Notes under the pieces: model-generated
Told to the model about the DNA's origin: nothing
What the model saw: only the letters and a program-made list of their open reading frames with translations
Databases searched by the model: none
Translations under genes and position numbers: made by a program
Assembly: GCA_013054445.1 (NCBI GenBank)
Contig: JAAMPI010001442.1
Location: 1-14,426, forward strand
Source: Cudoniella acicularis
Taxonomy: Eukaryota; Ascomycota; Leotiomycetes; Helotiales; Helotiaceae
Direction of reading: 5' to 3'
Length of the DNA: 14,426 nt
Shown here: positions 1 to 8,606 of the stretch, piece after piece
Layout: each line of letters begins with the position of its first letter
Numbering within the stretch: the first letter of the stretch is position 1

Positions 1-772
1 TTGTGTTTGCATCGGTCACACTTGACCCCGTACGGTCAGGGAGGTCTTGTCCTGTTGAGCTTGTCCCCGCGTAGCCAGTACCAGTTCCAAGGTTTCGCTC
101 GTTCTCATGGCGATGAATCCCCTCGCCGGCTGCACCAGCCGCTCCAACCGCAGCAGTGTCACGGCCCAAATGGCACCCAGAGCCCGTATTTGTGCTAGTC
201 GTCCCTGTGTTACTCAATGGGAAAGATCTCGAATTGCCGGAATCAACTTGAGGATCCACTTCGTTTGCCAGATTCGAAGAGTGTGGATCAGTCGTCGTTG
301 TAACATCACCGCCTGTAGAAATCCTGCTATCCTGGCCGCTTGATCCAGTGACACTAGCTCCAGATCCAAGAGTTGTCGAACCTAAACTGGTATTCTCGTG
401 CTTGTGTAGTTCCCTATGACTGTTAGAACTTGTGGGTTTCACCTGGATCAAAGACGCTTGCCGTTCCGCAGCACCCGTTGCGCCCGCGCCAGTGGATGTG
501 CCATGCTGCCTGGTATATCCAGCTGTGTTTCCAGACGTAGCACCTACTAGATGGCTGCCCTCCCCAGTTAATCCTCCTGTACGAGTTGTACCTGCTTGTG
601 TAGCTCCAGAATTGGTAGTATCGGGGTAAGAGGTGCCGGTGTGTGTGGTGTTTGAAGTTTGTTCGCTTTCATACGTATTGTCTGCATTATTACTTGAAGA
701 GCTTCACATTATTAGCTCAAAACTTCTGTGCATAGAGATCTTTACTTACAAGATCTTCTTGATTTTATCCAT
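1..772 (-). CDS. Disordered Gly/Ser/Thr-rich fungal protein (5' part, runs off left edge)
   Basis: Two exons are visible. Exon 1 is 772-750 and encodes MDKIKKI plus two bases. The intron is 749-702 (48 nt, donor GTAAGT, acceptor GAAG, CTAAT branch-like site). Exon 2, 701-1, stays open for over 230 codons with no stop, so the gene continues beyond the window. About 241 residues are seen, almost all Gly, Ser, Thr, Asn and Ala, with no signal peptide or membrane segment. Two motifs stand out: PHSSNLANEVDPQVDS near residue 147 and GRDTAAVGAAGAAGEGIHRH near residues 185-205. From memory, ascomycete proteins starting MDKIK carry repeated versions of both (PHSSNxANKxDPRVDSD and HLGRDAAAxGAAGA) and are often loosely annotated as stress- or conidiation-related. 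The function is unknown; a hydrophilin-like protective role is only a guess. The reading frame is well supported, the acceptor site less so. Confidence 0.72.
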
Positions 773-887
773 TATTGCAATTGGGTATCAAATAATCAAC
801 TGATGTGTTTGTTTCAAGGTTTATGAGATATAATTATAAGAAGCAATTTCATGAAAAGAAAAGTGAAATGGAAATGTAGACCTATCT

Positions 888-917
888 GGATATATCCGGC
901 TGACAACAAAGGAGGGG
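888..917 (-). promoter_or_regulatory. Possible core promoter elements of the left-edge gene
   Basis: A 10-bp palindrome, GGATATATCC (888-897), gives a TATA-like sequence about 115 nt upstream of the ATG at 772. AGGGG (CCCCT on the gene strand) at 913-917 matches the stress-response element core. The stretch between TATA and ATG is pyrimidine-rich on the gene strand, as is usual for fungal leaders. Both elements are short and could occur by chance. Confidence 0.25.
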
Positions 918-1743
918 TGAAGATCAATGATGTCGTCTGTGACGTAAACTAACATTGGACATGACAATCACAAGATGTCCGTTCCAACAGATCCAGCCTC
1001 TTAATATAGCCGTAGTAAACAAGCTTAGTACCACAAAACCCCGATGGTGTAATGCTGCGGGCAGATGGGATTTAAAAGAAAGCAAGTACAACGCCGGCCC
1101 GAGAAAACACAGCAGTCGGGTGATCTAGCACCTTGGAGCTTAAAAGCTACTCCCCACCGGATCCCCGCCTCCTGTATAGTCGATCAATCGTAGGCTGGAT
1201 TTGCAGAGCCATTGCTGTAGGCCTCTGGGTTTCCTCGAACTTGTGATCCTTCGCATTTTGCTTCTTGTGCTTGTGATTCGAACTCGTTTCGTCTCGAGTT
1301 ACTGATAAGCTGAAGGGGATTTTCGATGACCGTGAAGTCTTTGCAGACAAAAGCATCGATCAGGCGATTCACACTGAAACTGATTCATGCGTTCCCCGCA
1401 GTTTGTCGATGTGATGTTGATCAAGATGTCATGGTGGCTTTGCCTTGGCACTTAGCGCGAAATTGCCCAATTAAAGTTTGGTTGCAGCCACATGTGGCTG
1501 AATTAGTGCGTGGCGCATGACGCCCAAGCTCTTTGCCCAACCTTATCCCCTTTCAACAGCGAATTTGACCCTGATAAACGCAACTTACATCATCCTCGGT
1601 TACATTAAGAAGATTCAGCACACGGAAATAAACAATTACAAGTGTCAAGCTTCAATTTTCACGGACGCTCTTCGAAGATAGAACAGAAGAGAAGTCGTTG
1701 ACTGCTGAGATTCCGGGTTTCATTTAGAGCCAAATACGGTTGC

Positions 1744-1764
1744 AAGATGCTTTCAAAGCATCTT
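1744..1764. repeat. Perfect 21-bp inverted repeat
   Basis: AAGATGCTTT at 1744-1753 and AAAGCATCTT at 1755-1764 are exact reverse complements around a single C. The palindrome lies about 340 bp upstream of the 2EXR gene. It could be a dimeric regulator site or a small hairpin; nothing else near it shows what it does. Confidence 0.6.
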
Positions 1765-2102
1765 AAAGATCATCCTAGCCCAAAATGGCGATTTTGGTAG
1801 ACAATCCCGCAGTTGGGAAGAAAGAGCTTTGTCAAAATTAGAGGGGAGAATGTTCCGGCTTTCATTAAATAATTATTGTCTCTTCTGGAAAGTGCATCTG
1901 AAGATGTTTCTTTTTTAATTCTCATTGCTTTTTTTTTGGTGAGTAAAAGTTTGCAATTATGTCTGTGTTGATTTAAAATGAAAGTTCCCCACACCTCTCA
2001 CATTTTCAACGTCCCCTTCTCCCTGACCACACCAACACCAGTCCAGCTTCCAAATCTTCCCAAAATCGAGAATCGAATCTCAGCAAGGCTTTGCGGAAAA
2101 TA

Positions 2103-2876
2103 ATGCCTCGTCACCCTCATCCAGGACCCCTGAAGGAGTTTACACTGTTTCCAAAATTAATCCCGGAACTTCGGATCATGATCTGGAAATACGCATCACA
2201 CATTCCACGAGACGTCGACATCAGGATGAGAAATCTCCAACTCGACGGCTCCAACGATATGTCCCCAAGAATCCGATTGCCTGAGATGTACTTCTACTTT
2301 TCAAACTGCGCACCCCCAGCCCTTCTTCACGTTAATAAGGAGGCACGTGAGGAGGGACTAGGGTGGTACAACTTGACATTCGATACTAGTTTCTGCGACT
2401 CGAGGTACCTTGTACGCACCGAACCAACCATCTACCTAAACTGGGCCGTTCATCGCCTCTATGTGCTTGACACAGGAAGATTTAGCACCAGATTGATAAA
2501 TTGGACCTGGGAAGGCTTCCGAGATCTCATAGACCGCTGCACCTCGAACGGGTTGCGATTCATAGCCTGGAATATCTGGAAAATGAGCCCAAGAGACTGT
2601 GCTAAGGTTTTGTCTCGGGGATACACGCTGAAGGGAATTGTCCTTGTTAGTAGTCCGATTTCCCAGCTGAAGCCAGGCCACCGTGGAGATGCAGTGTTCA
2701 CCAATTTCAGCGAAATAGATGTCAATTCACACCCCGCAGACCACAATTCCACAGAAAATCAGCTGGAGGTCTACAAATACGTGCTAGAAGTCGCTCTCGA
2801 CATTGAGGTGCTTAAGCCTCACGAGGTGGACATGTCATTTCTTACCGGCCTTTATTTTGACGAATACCTGTCTTGA
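2103..2876 (+). CDS. 2EXR-domain protein (fungus-specific, function unknown)
   Basis: An intronless gene of 257 residues. The open frame extends upstream to a TTG at 2091, but the first ATG is 2103, with A at -3, and I use that. The N-terminal part matches the 2EXR family: FTLFPKLIPELRIMIWKYA at residues 13-31 (the family's F..FPxLPxELRxxIW signature), then PALLHVNKEAREE at about 72-84 (the VNxEAR motif), then aromatic strand-like segments to about residue 125. The C-terminal half (about 130-257) is not recognised beyond typical 2EXR-protein length. There is no signal peptide or membrane segment, so it is probably intracellular. 2EXR proteins are strongly expanded in Leotiomycetes and other Pezizomycotina; no biochemical role is established to my knowledge. 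The neighbours do not suggest one either. Confidence 0.88.
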   Translation: MPRHPHPGPLKEFTLFPKLIPELRIMIWKYASHIPRDVDIRMRNLQLDGSNDMSPRIRLPEMYFYFSNCAPPALLHVNKEAREEGLGWYNLTFDTSFCDSRYLVRTEPTIYLNWAVHRLYVLDTGRFSTRLINWTWEGFRDLIDRCTSNGLRFIAWNIWKMSPRDCAKVLSRGYTLKGIVLVSSPISQLKPGHRGDAVFTNFSEIDVNSHPADHNSTENQLEVYKYVLEVALDIEVLKPHEVDMSFLTGLYFDEYLS

Positions 2877-3572
2877 CTTAACAAAGTCAGAACAAATTTG
2901 GGACTCGCGCCGAACCCGGATCTGAAGATCATGCGTCTCAACCCAAGTACCTCGCAAGCAATTCAGGCCACGTCTAATACTTCAGGGTCTGAGCGGTGAA
3001 GGATCGGTATGAAATCTGCGGATGAGAAGTGAACTTGCCCTTTTTATTTAGAAAACCAAAATCATCAAAACCCCGAATTTTCATACTTGCCATCCCATCG
3101 AATGCACCCACGAAAAGTTGCTGCTTATTTCTTACTTCCTCCTTTCTTTTGTCTAAAACACGGTGCCAAGAGCATATCATCAGATGAAAGAATAAGTATA
3201 ATATCTCAAATATTGTGGATTATTTACTTTTACGTTATTTGAAAGTTGTGAAGCATACGAGTTGTGTTGAAAAATTTCAGTAAAGCTGGATGGGAGTCTC
3301 GAATAAAGGGCGCATATCGCCACCTGATCGAACTCTTCCTGACTATTTAATCACCGTCACATAGCACAACTAAGAGCCAAGTGTCCTCCTCTCACTAAAC
3401 ACGAAAAGAATTTTGCTTTCCAAATTTTATAGGGAATTGTGTATTCTTATTTTTACAGTCTCCTTGTTTAAATAATATGTTTGAATACTGAAGAAGCGGA
3501 TCTTTCAGGGAAGATTTAGCATTTCGGGTCCTAGAATCTCCCGAATGTGCGCTGTGCTTCAGCGCACGTGCG
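2877..3572. other. Gene-free stretch downstream of the 2EXR gene
   Basis: About 700 bp of AT-rich sequence with no supportable coding region on either strand. It should contain the 3' end of the 2EXR transcript; no single clear polyadenylation signal stands out. The last 27 bases (3547-3573) form a GC-rich hairpin and palindrome next to the inverted-repeat element. Confidence 0.6.
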
Positions 3573-3573
3573 C
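3547..3573. repeat. GC-rich hairpin overlapping a 12-bp palindrome
   Basis: GTGCGCTG (3547-3554) and CAGCGCAC (3560-3567) form an 8-bp perfect stem with a 5-nt loop. Overlapping it, GCGCACGTGCGC (3562-3573) is a perfect 12-bp palindrome with a central CACGTG E-box. The block ends just before the left inverted repeat of the neighbouring element and is much more GC-rich than its surroundings. Confidence 0.6.
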
Positions 3574-3577
3574 CTTA

Positions 3578-3854
3578 CGAGAGCCTGGTCAGCTAAGTCT
3601 ACGTTTTCAGGCTACTTTTAAGCGATTTCTAGGCGTCGTGACCCCGCTTTCAGGCTTTCAAAAACGAAAGCTATCGCGATCACTTGAATACTATAAAATA
3701 ACTAAGAATAATTATAGTATAGAAANNAAGTAATCNTGAGTTTTAGNAGGTNAAGATACTTTTTTAATAACTAGCTTTTNAAAGTTTACGATTTTTTGAT
3801 TTTTGATTTACTAGTAAAATACCCTGAAAACACAGACTTAGCTGGCCAGGCTCG
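3578..3854. mobile_element. MITE-like element with ~45-bp terminal inverted repeats
   Basis: The left arm (about 3573-3620) and right arm (about 3814-3859) are imperfect reverse complements over about 45 bp. Shared blocks include CCTTACGAG, CCTGG, CAGCTAAGTCT, GTTTTCAGG and TTTT; the differences are a 2-nt insertion (AG) on the left and a few substitutions. With ends at 3578 and 3854 the element is 277 bp, starts CGAG, ends CTCG and is flanked by TA on both sides, as expected for Tc1/mariner/pogo-type insertions. The TA duplication is an inference, because the match continues 3 bp further out. The interior is AT-rich with no coding capacity, so it would be non-autonomous. It contains a 9-bp-stem hairpin (ATACTATAA/TTATAGTAT) and six ambiguous bases. 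I do not recognise a named family. Confidence 0.62.
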
Positions 3855-3859
3855 TAAGG

Positions 3860-4957
3860 TAAACATTCCAGGGCGGCCTGGGGGGTTCGCAGGTGTACTG
3901 TACAGCATTGTATTTTACATAGGCGCATCTATACAGGTTGGTAGGTAACAATAATTCAGCAGTAGTTGTTTCCATGCCTTGCCCCGATTCTGTAGTATCA
4001 AACGCACTCGCACAACCCGTTACTCGTTACTCATTAAGCTACAGCACACACTCCCAGAACAGAACCCACGTATCATTGTGCTAACGCCTGATCTGTTTCT
4101 GCAAAGTCCGGCCAGTCTTGTAGCCGATATGAACGTATGGATAAGCGAATTGAAGTGAGAGGCTAGTTACTGTGACCTATGACTAGCTTGAGAGAATCGG
4201 CATCTAACAGGCCGGGAGTCCAGGTACCTACAGTACGCAGCAGGTACCTGGATCTTTGGCCCAAGGCGTACCTGACAGCATTACCTCATATAGCTTCAAA
4301 CCTCCCTCAGCGTGCAAATTTGAAAAAGCAAGCTATGGATCTCCAGACACAAGAAAGTGTCTTCATCTAGCACAGTATCACCGAGGTACATTGCATCTAG
4401 GTACTTGGGCACTTCCGTACCTATCTGCAATAGATAGGTCCCTAGGTACCTAGGTAGTAACTGTCGCACAGTACTTCGCACCTACGCACCTAGGTACCTA
4501 GGTAATCCGGAACTGCATGCCGAAGCGTGGCCAGACCGAGCTCCCCAGTGTCAGAGTCTGGGTCCTGTGGGGTCAGCCCGACCGTTGGGATCGGTTGAGA
4601 TCGGAGACACCGGGGTGCCATCGTCGCGGTGGAACGTGCACCTGCCACCACGAGTGCGGCTCTGCTCGCTCCTTCCCGCCTTGCACAGCGCTAACCTCTC
4701 TCAGGTAGCTTGTTTACTTCTTGCTCCCAACGCCCCAGCCCGAGCTTATCTCCCCTCGCCCTGCTTTCTCTTCCTTTTCCTCTTTTCTCTCCAGTGGACG
4801 ACACCGAAAGCAGCCCCCAACTCACTCTTGCGCTTGCAAACTTTTGCATTGCTCTGCAATCTCATCATTCCCACTCTGATCGCACTTGAAGCCTTCAATC
4901 TTCATGTTCCAGTTCGCGCTGTTGACATCCATCATCGTTAGCTTCCTCGTCTTCACA
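3860..4957. other. Gene-free region upstream of the spindle pole body gene
   Basis: About 1.1 kb without a supportable gene; short open frames at 4179-4941 overlap each other and have no recognisable content. It holds the AGGTACCT palindrome cluster (4219-4505). Further down, 4740-4795 is strongly pyrimidine-rich and ends in CTCTCCAG, which could be a 5'-UTR intron acceptor paired with a GTAGCT donor near 4706; that pairing is speculative. The ATG at 4904 is in frame with the downstream gene but is not my preferred start. Confidence 0.5.
4219..4505. repeat. Cluster of AGGTACCT / CCTAGGTA palindromic motifs
   Basis: TCCAGGTACCT (4219-4229) and AGGTACCTGGA (4242-4252) are exact 11-bp inverted arms around a 12-nt loop. 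CCTAGGTACCTAGGTA occurs identically at 4441-4456 and 4489-4504, and its first 14 bases are a perfect palindrome. Partial copies (TAGGTAC, GTACCTA) lie between them. The cluster lies 0.45-0.74 kb upstream of the ATG at 4958. Similar TACCTAGG-type motifs are scattered in many filamentous fungal genomes; whether they bind a factor or are a simple-sequence repeat is not known to me. Confidence 0.7.
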
Positions 4958-7900
4958 ATGCCTTTCAACAACTCTTTCTCCGCCGCCTCTTCGACTGGCT
5001 CGAATCACGGTACAGTCTCATTGGATTCTACCTTGACTTTGACTGAGGAGATCTTTCAATCAACCGATATCATGAGCTACGAAGAATTGTCGCAAAAACT
5101 GCCTGAACTTCGCGACACAGCGAAGAAGTTCAACCGCTGGCAGCCACGACGCCCCCAGCAGGAGCTTGTTATCAACACCTCAGCCCTGGCCAAGGCATTC
5201 CCAAACTTCTCAGACGGCGGCGACACCGATACCTTCTCGGTCGAGGTTGGACGCGCTCCGACTCGACAGAAACAACAAACAAAACCGCGTGTTGAAGCCT
5301 TTGGCCCAATTCGTTCTCCCATTGTCACCGTCAACGGCTACAAGCTTACTGACGGATACTCACCTACCAGCATCCTCCAAGATGCGGCCATAAACGGCGC
5401 GCAGAAAGCACCCAGTGCTCATTCCAAAGTTTCCCGTTACACAGCTAAAGCTTATCCTCGCAATGCCCCTCTTAACAATGATGACAACCATCACGATGAG
5501 CTGAATGAATATGACATTCCCAGCAATCATATCACGACCTCTCATATCATCAAAAACAAGGAAAATCTTCCCCACTCTGCCCAAAAGGCAGTCAGTTACG
5601 ACATTCGTAACAATCATATCACAACCTCGCACATCAATAAAGAGCAAAAGGAGCGATTTCCTCCCTCTGCCCAAAAGGCAGCCATCAGCGCTCCCTATGC
5701 GTCTTACGACATTCGCAGCAACCATATCGACGAGGAACATGAGAAAAATCTTCCTCCCTCCGCGCAAAAGTCGGTCAACGACGCACCTTATGTATCCTAC
5801 GCCAGTCGCACAACCAGCGGCGAGCGAAAGAGTCGCGCAGAGCTGCAACCTCATGTTGCCGATGATTCTGATGGCTCCTTCCTCGGCGCCGATCGGCCAC
5901 CCACCATTACGCTTCAACCGAAAAACACCCGCTTCTCAAATGGGCAGGCACGCTCTCAGCAACGCGCACCAATCTCCTCCAACGTCTCTTCGAAGAGGCA
6001 ACCATTTGAGGAGGAAACTCCCTGCAGACCCCAGCAGCTCAAAACCCAACACCGACCTCAGAAGAGCGCCCAGTCAAACAACCGTGAACAAACCACGACC
6101 TCGACCACACCCAACCCTACACAATTCTCATTCTTCATTCCCCCTGCCGGAGCACAATTCGGATCCGACTCAACCACTTACACCAATAGCGCCCCAGTTT
6201 TCACCCACGATAACAATGTCCCGCAAGTGAAGGACAAAAAAGCCATCTTCCACAAGGCTGAATTTGGCCCGGTCGACGAGATTGTCGTCCCTGATGAAGA
6301 AGAAGATATATATGAGTTGATCGAAATTCTCAAGAGCCGGGTTTCCCGAGTCGAAGCAGAGAACAGCGATTACAAAAATAATGTCAAGGATCTGACACAA
6401 GATAACCAACAATTGGAACTCGAGAAGAAGGCACTTGAGGAGCAAATAAACGACGCATTGCGCTTGACTGCAGAAGGAAACGGTGGGAACATGGAGCAGC
6501 CTGCAATGAAGCCAGGTATGAATCCCATCCTTATATACCCCAAAATAGTGATCTCACGCAAGTTCCAGAAAATCCGCTTTATTATTCCCTTATGAGCCTA
6601 GTTGAGTTTCGCCGTGTCTCCCAGCATCAAGGCGAGAAGCTGAAAGAATCCACCGCTGCAAAGGACGAATTGAAGAAGCAGCTCGAAGAGGCGTACTCCT
6701 ACGTCGACAAACTTCAGGCAGATATCCAAAATTTCAAGTCGGATGTCGTATATTTCGAAAAAGAGAAAGAGAAAAATCTTATTGAATTGAATGCGCAATT
6801 CCAAAAGATTGAAAAAACTGAGAGAAAAAAGAGAAGCAAGCACGGGAATTGGAAGAAAGTTATGAGGCTCTTCAGGAACAACATGACGATCTTCAGCAGG
6901 AGATTGATACATTGGAGACTAAAAAACGCGAAATTACGTCCAGTTGGAAGGAGCAGGAGTCCACACTGCGAGCAAGAATCCACCGGCAAGGGAACGCCAT
7001 AGCGGCAATGCGCAACATTGCCAACAGAATGTACGACGCAACAAGGGATCTCGTACCCTCTACAGCCATGGGCCAGGAAAAATCACCTAGTTTCCATTCA
7101 ATCAAGAAGAACAAGCACAGGTCCGAAAAGGCTTCTGTTCGCCAAGAGTCAAAATCTCCGGATATTGCTCGGAAGGCGGCGGAGCAAGCGCAGAAGCTCA
7201 TGAATGAGATGAATGAGATTCATGACAACTTGCACTTTACCAATGATGAAAGTCGTCGTGGCACAGAAGCAGTCGACGATGCCAAAGTGGCAAATTATCC
7301 TGCAATCCAACGGCCACAATCTCGACGATTCAAGGAGTTCGAACATAAAATGAACACCAATCGTCACATTATCGAAAATCAACAGAATTACGAGAGTGCA
7401 TTGGAACATGATTTATCACTCGACGATGACACCACAAATGGCACTGTTATCCACAATGATGTTGGAAGAAAACCCAGTGATGGAACCCAGGCTTCTTCAA
7501 ATTTTTCTAGCATGCTTGGAACAGGCTTCTTGCCGACCATGCGCAATCATGCTGATGCATTGGAGGGCATGAAGAGCCAGCAATCTACCCAGCTGGTTGC
7601 TTTTAAGCCTACTGTCCACAGGGACATCGTTCAGGATGAGATTATCCAGGATGACACTGTTCAAAGTAACACTGTCCACACCATCCAATCTATTCAGTCT
7701 TCTCGAGCATCACCACATGGGAAGGACGATAAGCTGAAACAAGTTCAAACTCCTGAGCCTTCTTTCCAGGATGATACAGTCCAAACTGTCCGGACCGTGC
7801 AAACTATTCAATCATCGCACCCATCTGTTCAAGATGACACAGTCCAGACCGTCCGGACTGTGCAATCTGGTCGCTCATCTCGCCGCTCTGTCAAGGATGA

Positions 7901-8606
7901 CACAGCCCAAACTGTGCAATCTACTCGGTCATCTCGTCCTTCTGCCAAGGAGAACACTGTCCGGACTGTGCAGTCTGTTCGATCGTCTCGAGCCGCCTCT
8001 GTCCAAACAATTACGCGTCATGAGATTGAGGCTGATGATATGACATCCGCCTTTATTATTCCCGACATCGAAATTGGCAACCGGAAAAATGGAAAAGAAC
8101 GTCCTTCACTCTCCACCCAGGCACGCGAAATCCTACATGAGGTTTGCCTACATAATCACAACAGCGACAATTGCACTATCTGCTACAGAATTCTCTCAGC
8201 TGGCGATAAGGCGAGCTCGAGGAATACGGGGCATGCTCCCTATGTTCGGAAGCCAATTCCGGTCTCTGATCGTATGCCTGAGCCAGAGCCATATGAAGAC
8301 GAACCAACATTTCGTCCTGCGACTGATCCTGGACTCGCACTTGCAACAGTGATACAATCACTCAAGGATGAGATCACTCATCTAAAGATGAAAAATACCG
8401 AAATACAGGAGGCATACGACAAATTCGATGTTTCTCTGGGGAGAAGGCAGAGAAAGGTTATGGAAAAATCTATGGAGGAGCTCAGGCGGACGATCGGATT
8501 GAAGTCTGATCAATTGTACGATTTGTATGACGTTTTGGAAGGGCAGAAGATGGCCGGTCAGGAAATGAGAAGCGAGGATGGGGATGTTTTCAATGGCTTT
8601 GATTAG
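4958..8606 (+). CDS. ppc89: Spindle pole body coiled-coil protein, Ppc89/Cep57-like
   Basis: Exon 1 is 4958-6515, the intron 6516-6601 (86 nt, GTATGA...CCTAG, CTCAC branch-like site) and exon 2 6602-8606, giving about 1187 residues if one missing base near 6825-6830 is allowed. Exon 2 is open in one frame to about 6822, then in another to the stop, coiled-coil on both sides. ATG 4958 (A at -3) is preferred to the in-frame ATG 4904, whose extension would add a membrane-like segment. Layout: NTSALAKAFPNFSDGG near residue 73; three tandem repeats (185-280); charged coiled coil about 450-650; Ser/Gln/Val/Arg repeats about 860-990; HNHNSDNCTIC ending at C1047; Cep57-type microtubule-binding domain about 1070-1175 (PVSDRMPEP, EDEPTFRP, DEITHLKMK, YDLYDVLEGQK). 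In fission yeast Ppc89 is a spindle pole body scaffold. Family assignment rests mainly on the C-terminal domain. Confidence 0.83.
5510..5797 (+). repeat. Three tandem protein repeats in the Ppc89-like N-terminus
   Basis: Three consecutive units of 29, 36 and 31 residues each begin YDI..NHI and include a PxSAQK core (LPHSAQKA, FPPSAQKA, LPPSAQKS); the first two also share TTSHI. A fourth unit may start at YASR and then decay. The DNA is similar too (CATATCA, TCTGCCCAAAAGGCAG), so this is an intragenic duplication within a disordered region. Confidence 0.85.
7620..8006 (+). repeat. Degenerate 18-21-residue repeats (TVQ/SSR type) in Ppc89-like protein
   Basis: Units starting at 7770, 7833, 7896 and 7950 read DDTVQTVRTVQTIQSSHP, DDTVQTVRTVQSGRSSRR, DDTAQTVQSTRSSRP and ENTVRTVQSVRSSRA, with weaker units upstream to 7620. 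The DNA repeats near-identically (GATGACACAGTCCAAACTGTC-like), indicating recent unit duplication. The region is rich in Ser, Thr and Arg and lies between the coiled coil and the C-terminal domain, where a flexible, possibly phosphorylated linker would be expected. Confidence 0.85.

Larger units (their letters stand above)
773..2102. other. Gene-free divergent intergenic region (1.3 kb)
   Basis: This stretch separates two divergent genes and should hold both promoters. Short open frames on both strands (for example 1147-1372 minus and 1326-1520 plus) start at non-ATG codons or look like random composition, and I call none of them. The notable sequence is a perfect inverted repeat at 1744-1764. 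A T-run (about 1927-1936) and a C/A-rich stretch (about 2010-2060) lie close to the downstream gene and probably belong to its promoter or leader. Confidence 0.6.

Noticed and set aside
1265..1300. tRNA-like B-box (GAGTTCGAATC) on the minus strand
   Set aside because: The flanking bases do not form a T-arm stem and no A-box or acceptor stem is found at the right distance.
1147..1372. Two overlapping minus-strand frames of about 60-70 codons
   Set aside because: One starts at GTG, neither has recognisable content, and no splice-linked extension was convincing.
3545..3733. Short open frame across the inverted-repeat element
   Set aside because: It lies on a terminal repeat and runs into ambiguous bases; no transposase-like content.
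4904..4957. Upstream in-frame ATG giving a hydrophobic N-terminus for the Ppc89-like protein
   Set aside because: The added segment looks like a signal peptide, which does not fit a spindle pole body protein, and its ATG has T at -3, while ATG 4958 has A at -3.
5360..5917. Minus-strand 185-codon frame opposite the Ppc89-like exon
   Set aside because: It is the antisense shadow of a well-supported coding exon and includes its internal repeats in reverse.
6748..6824. Second intron in the Ppc89-like gene
   Set aside because: It keeps frame but needs a weak GAG acceptor and deletes sequence that reads as good coiled coil; a missing A is simpler.
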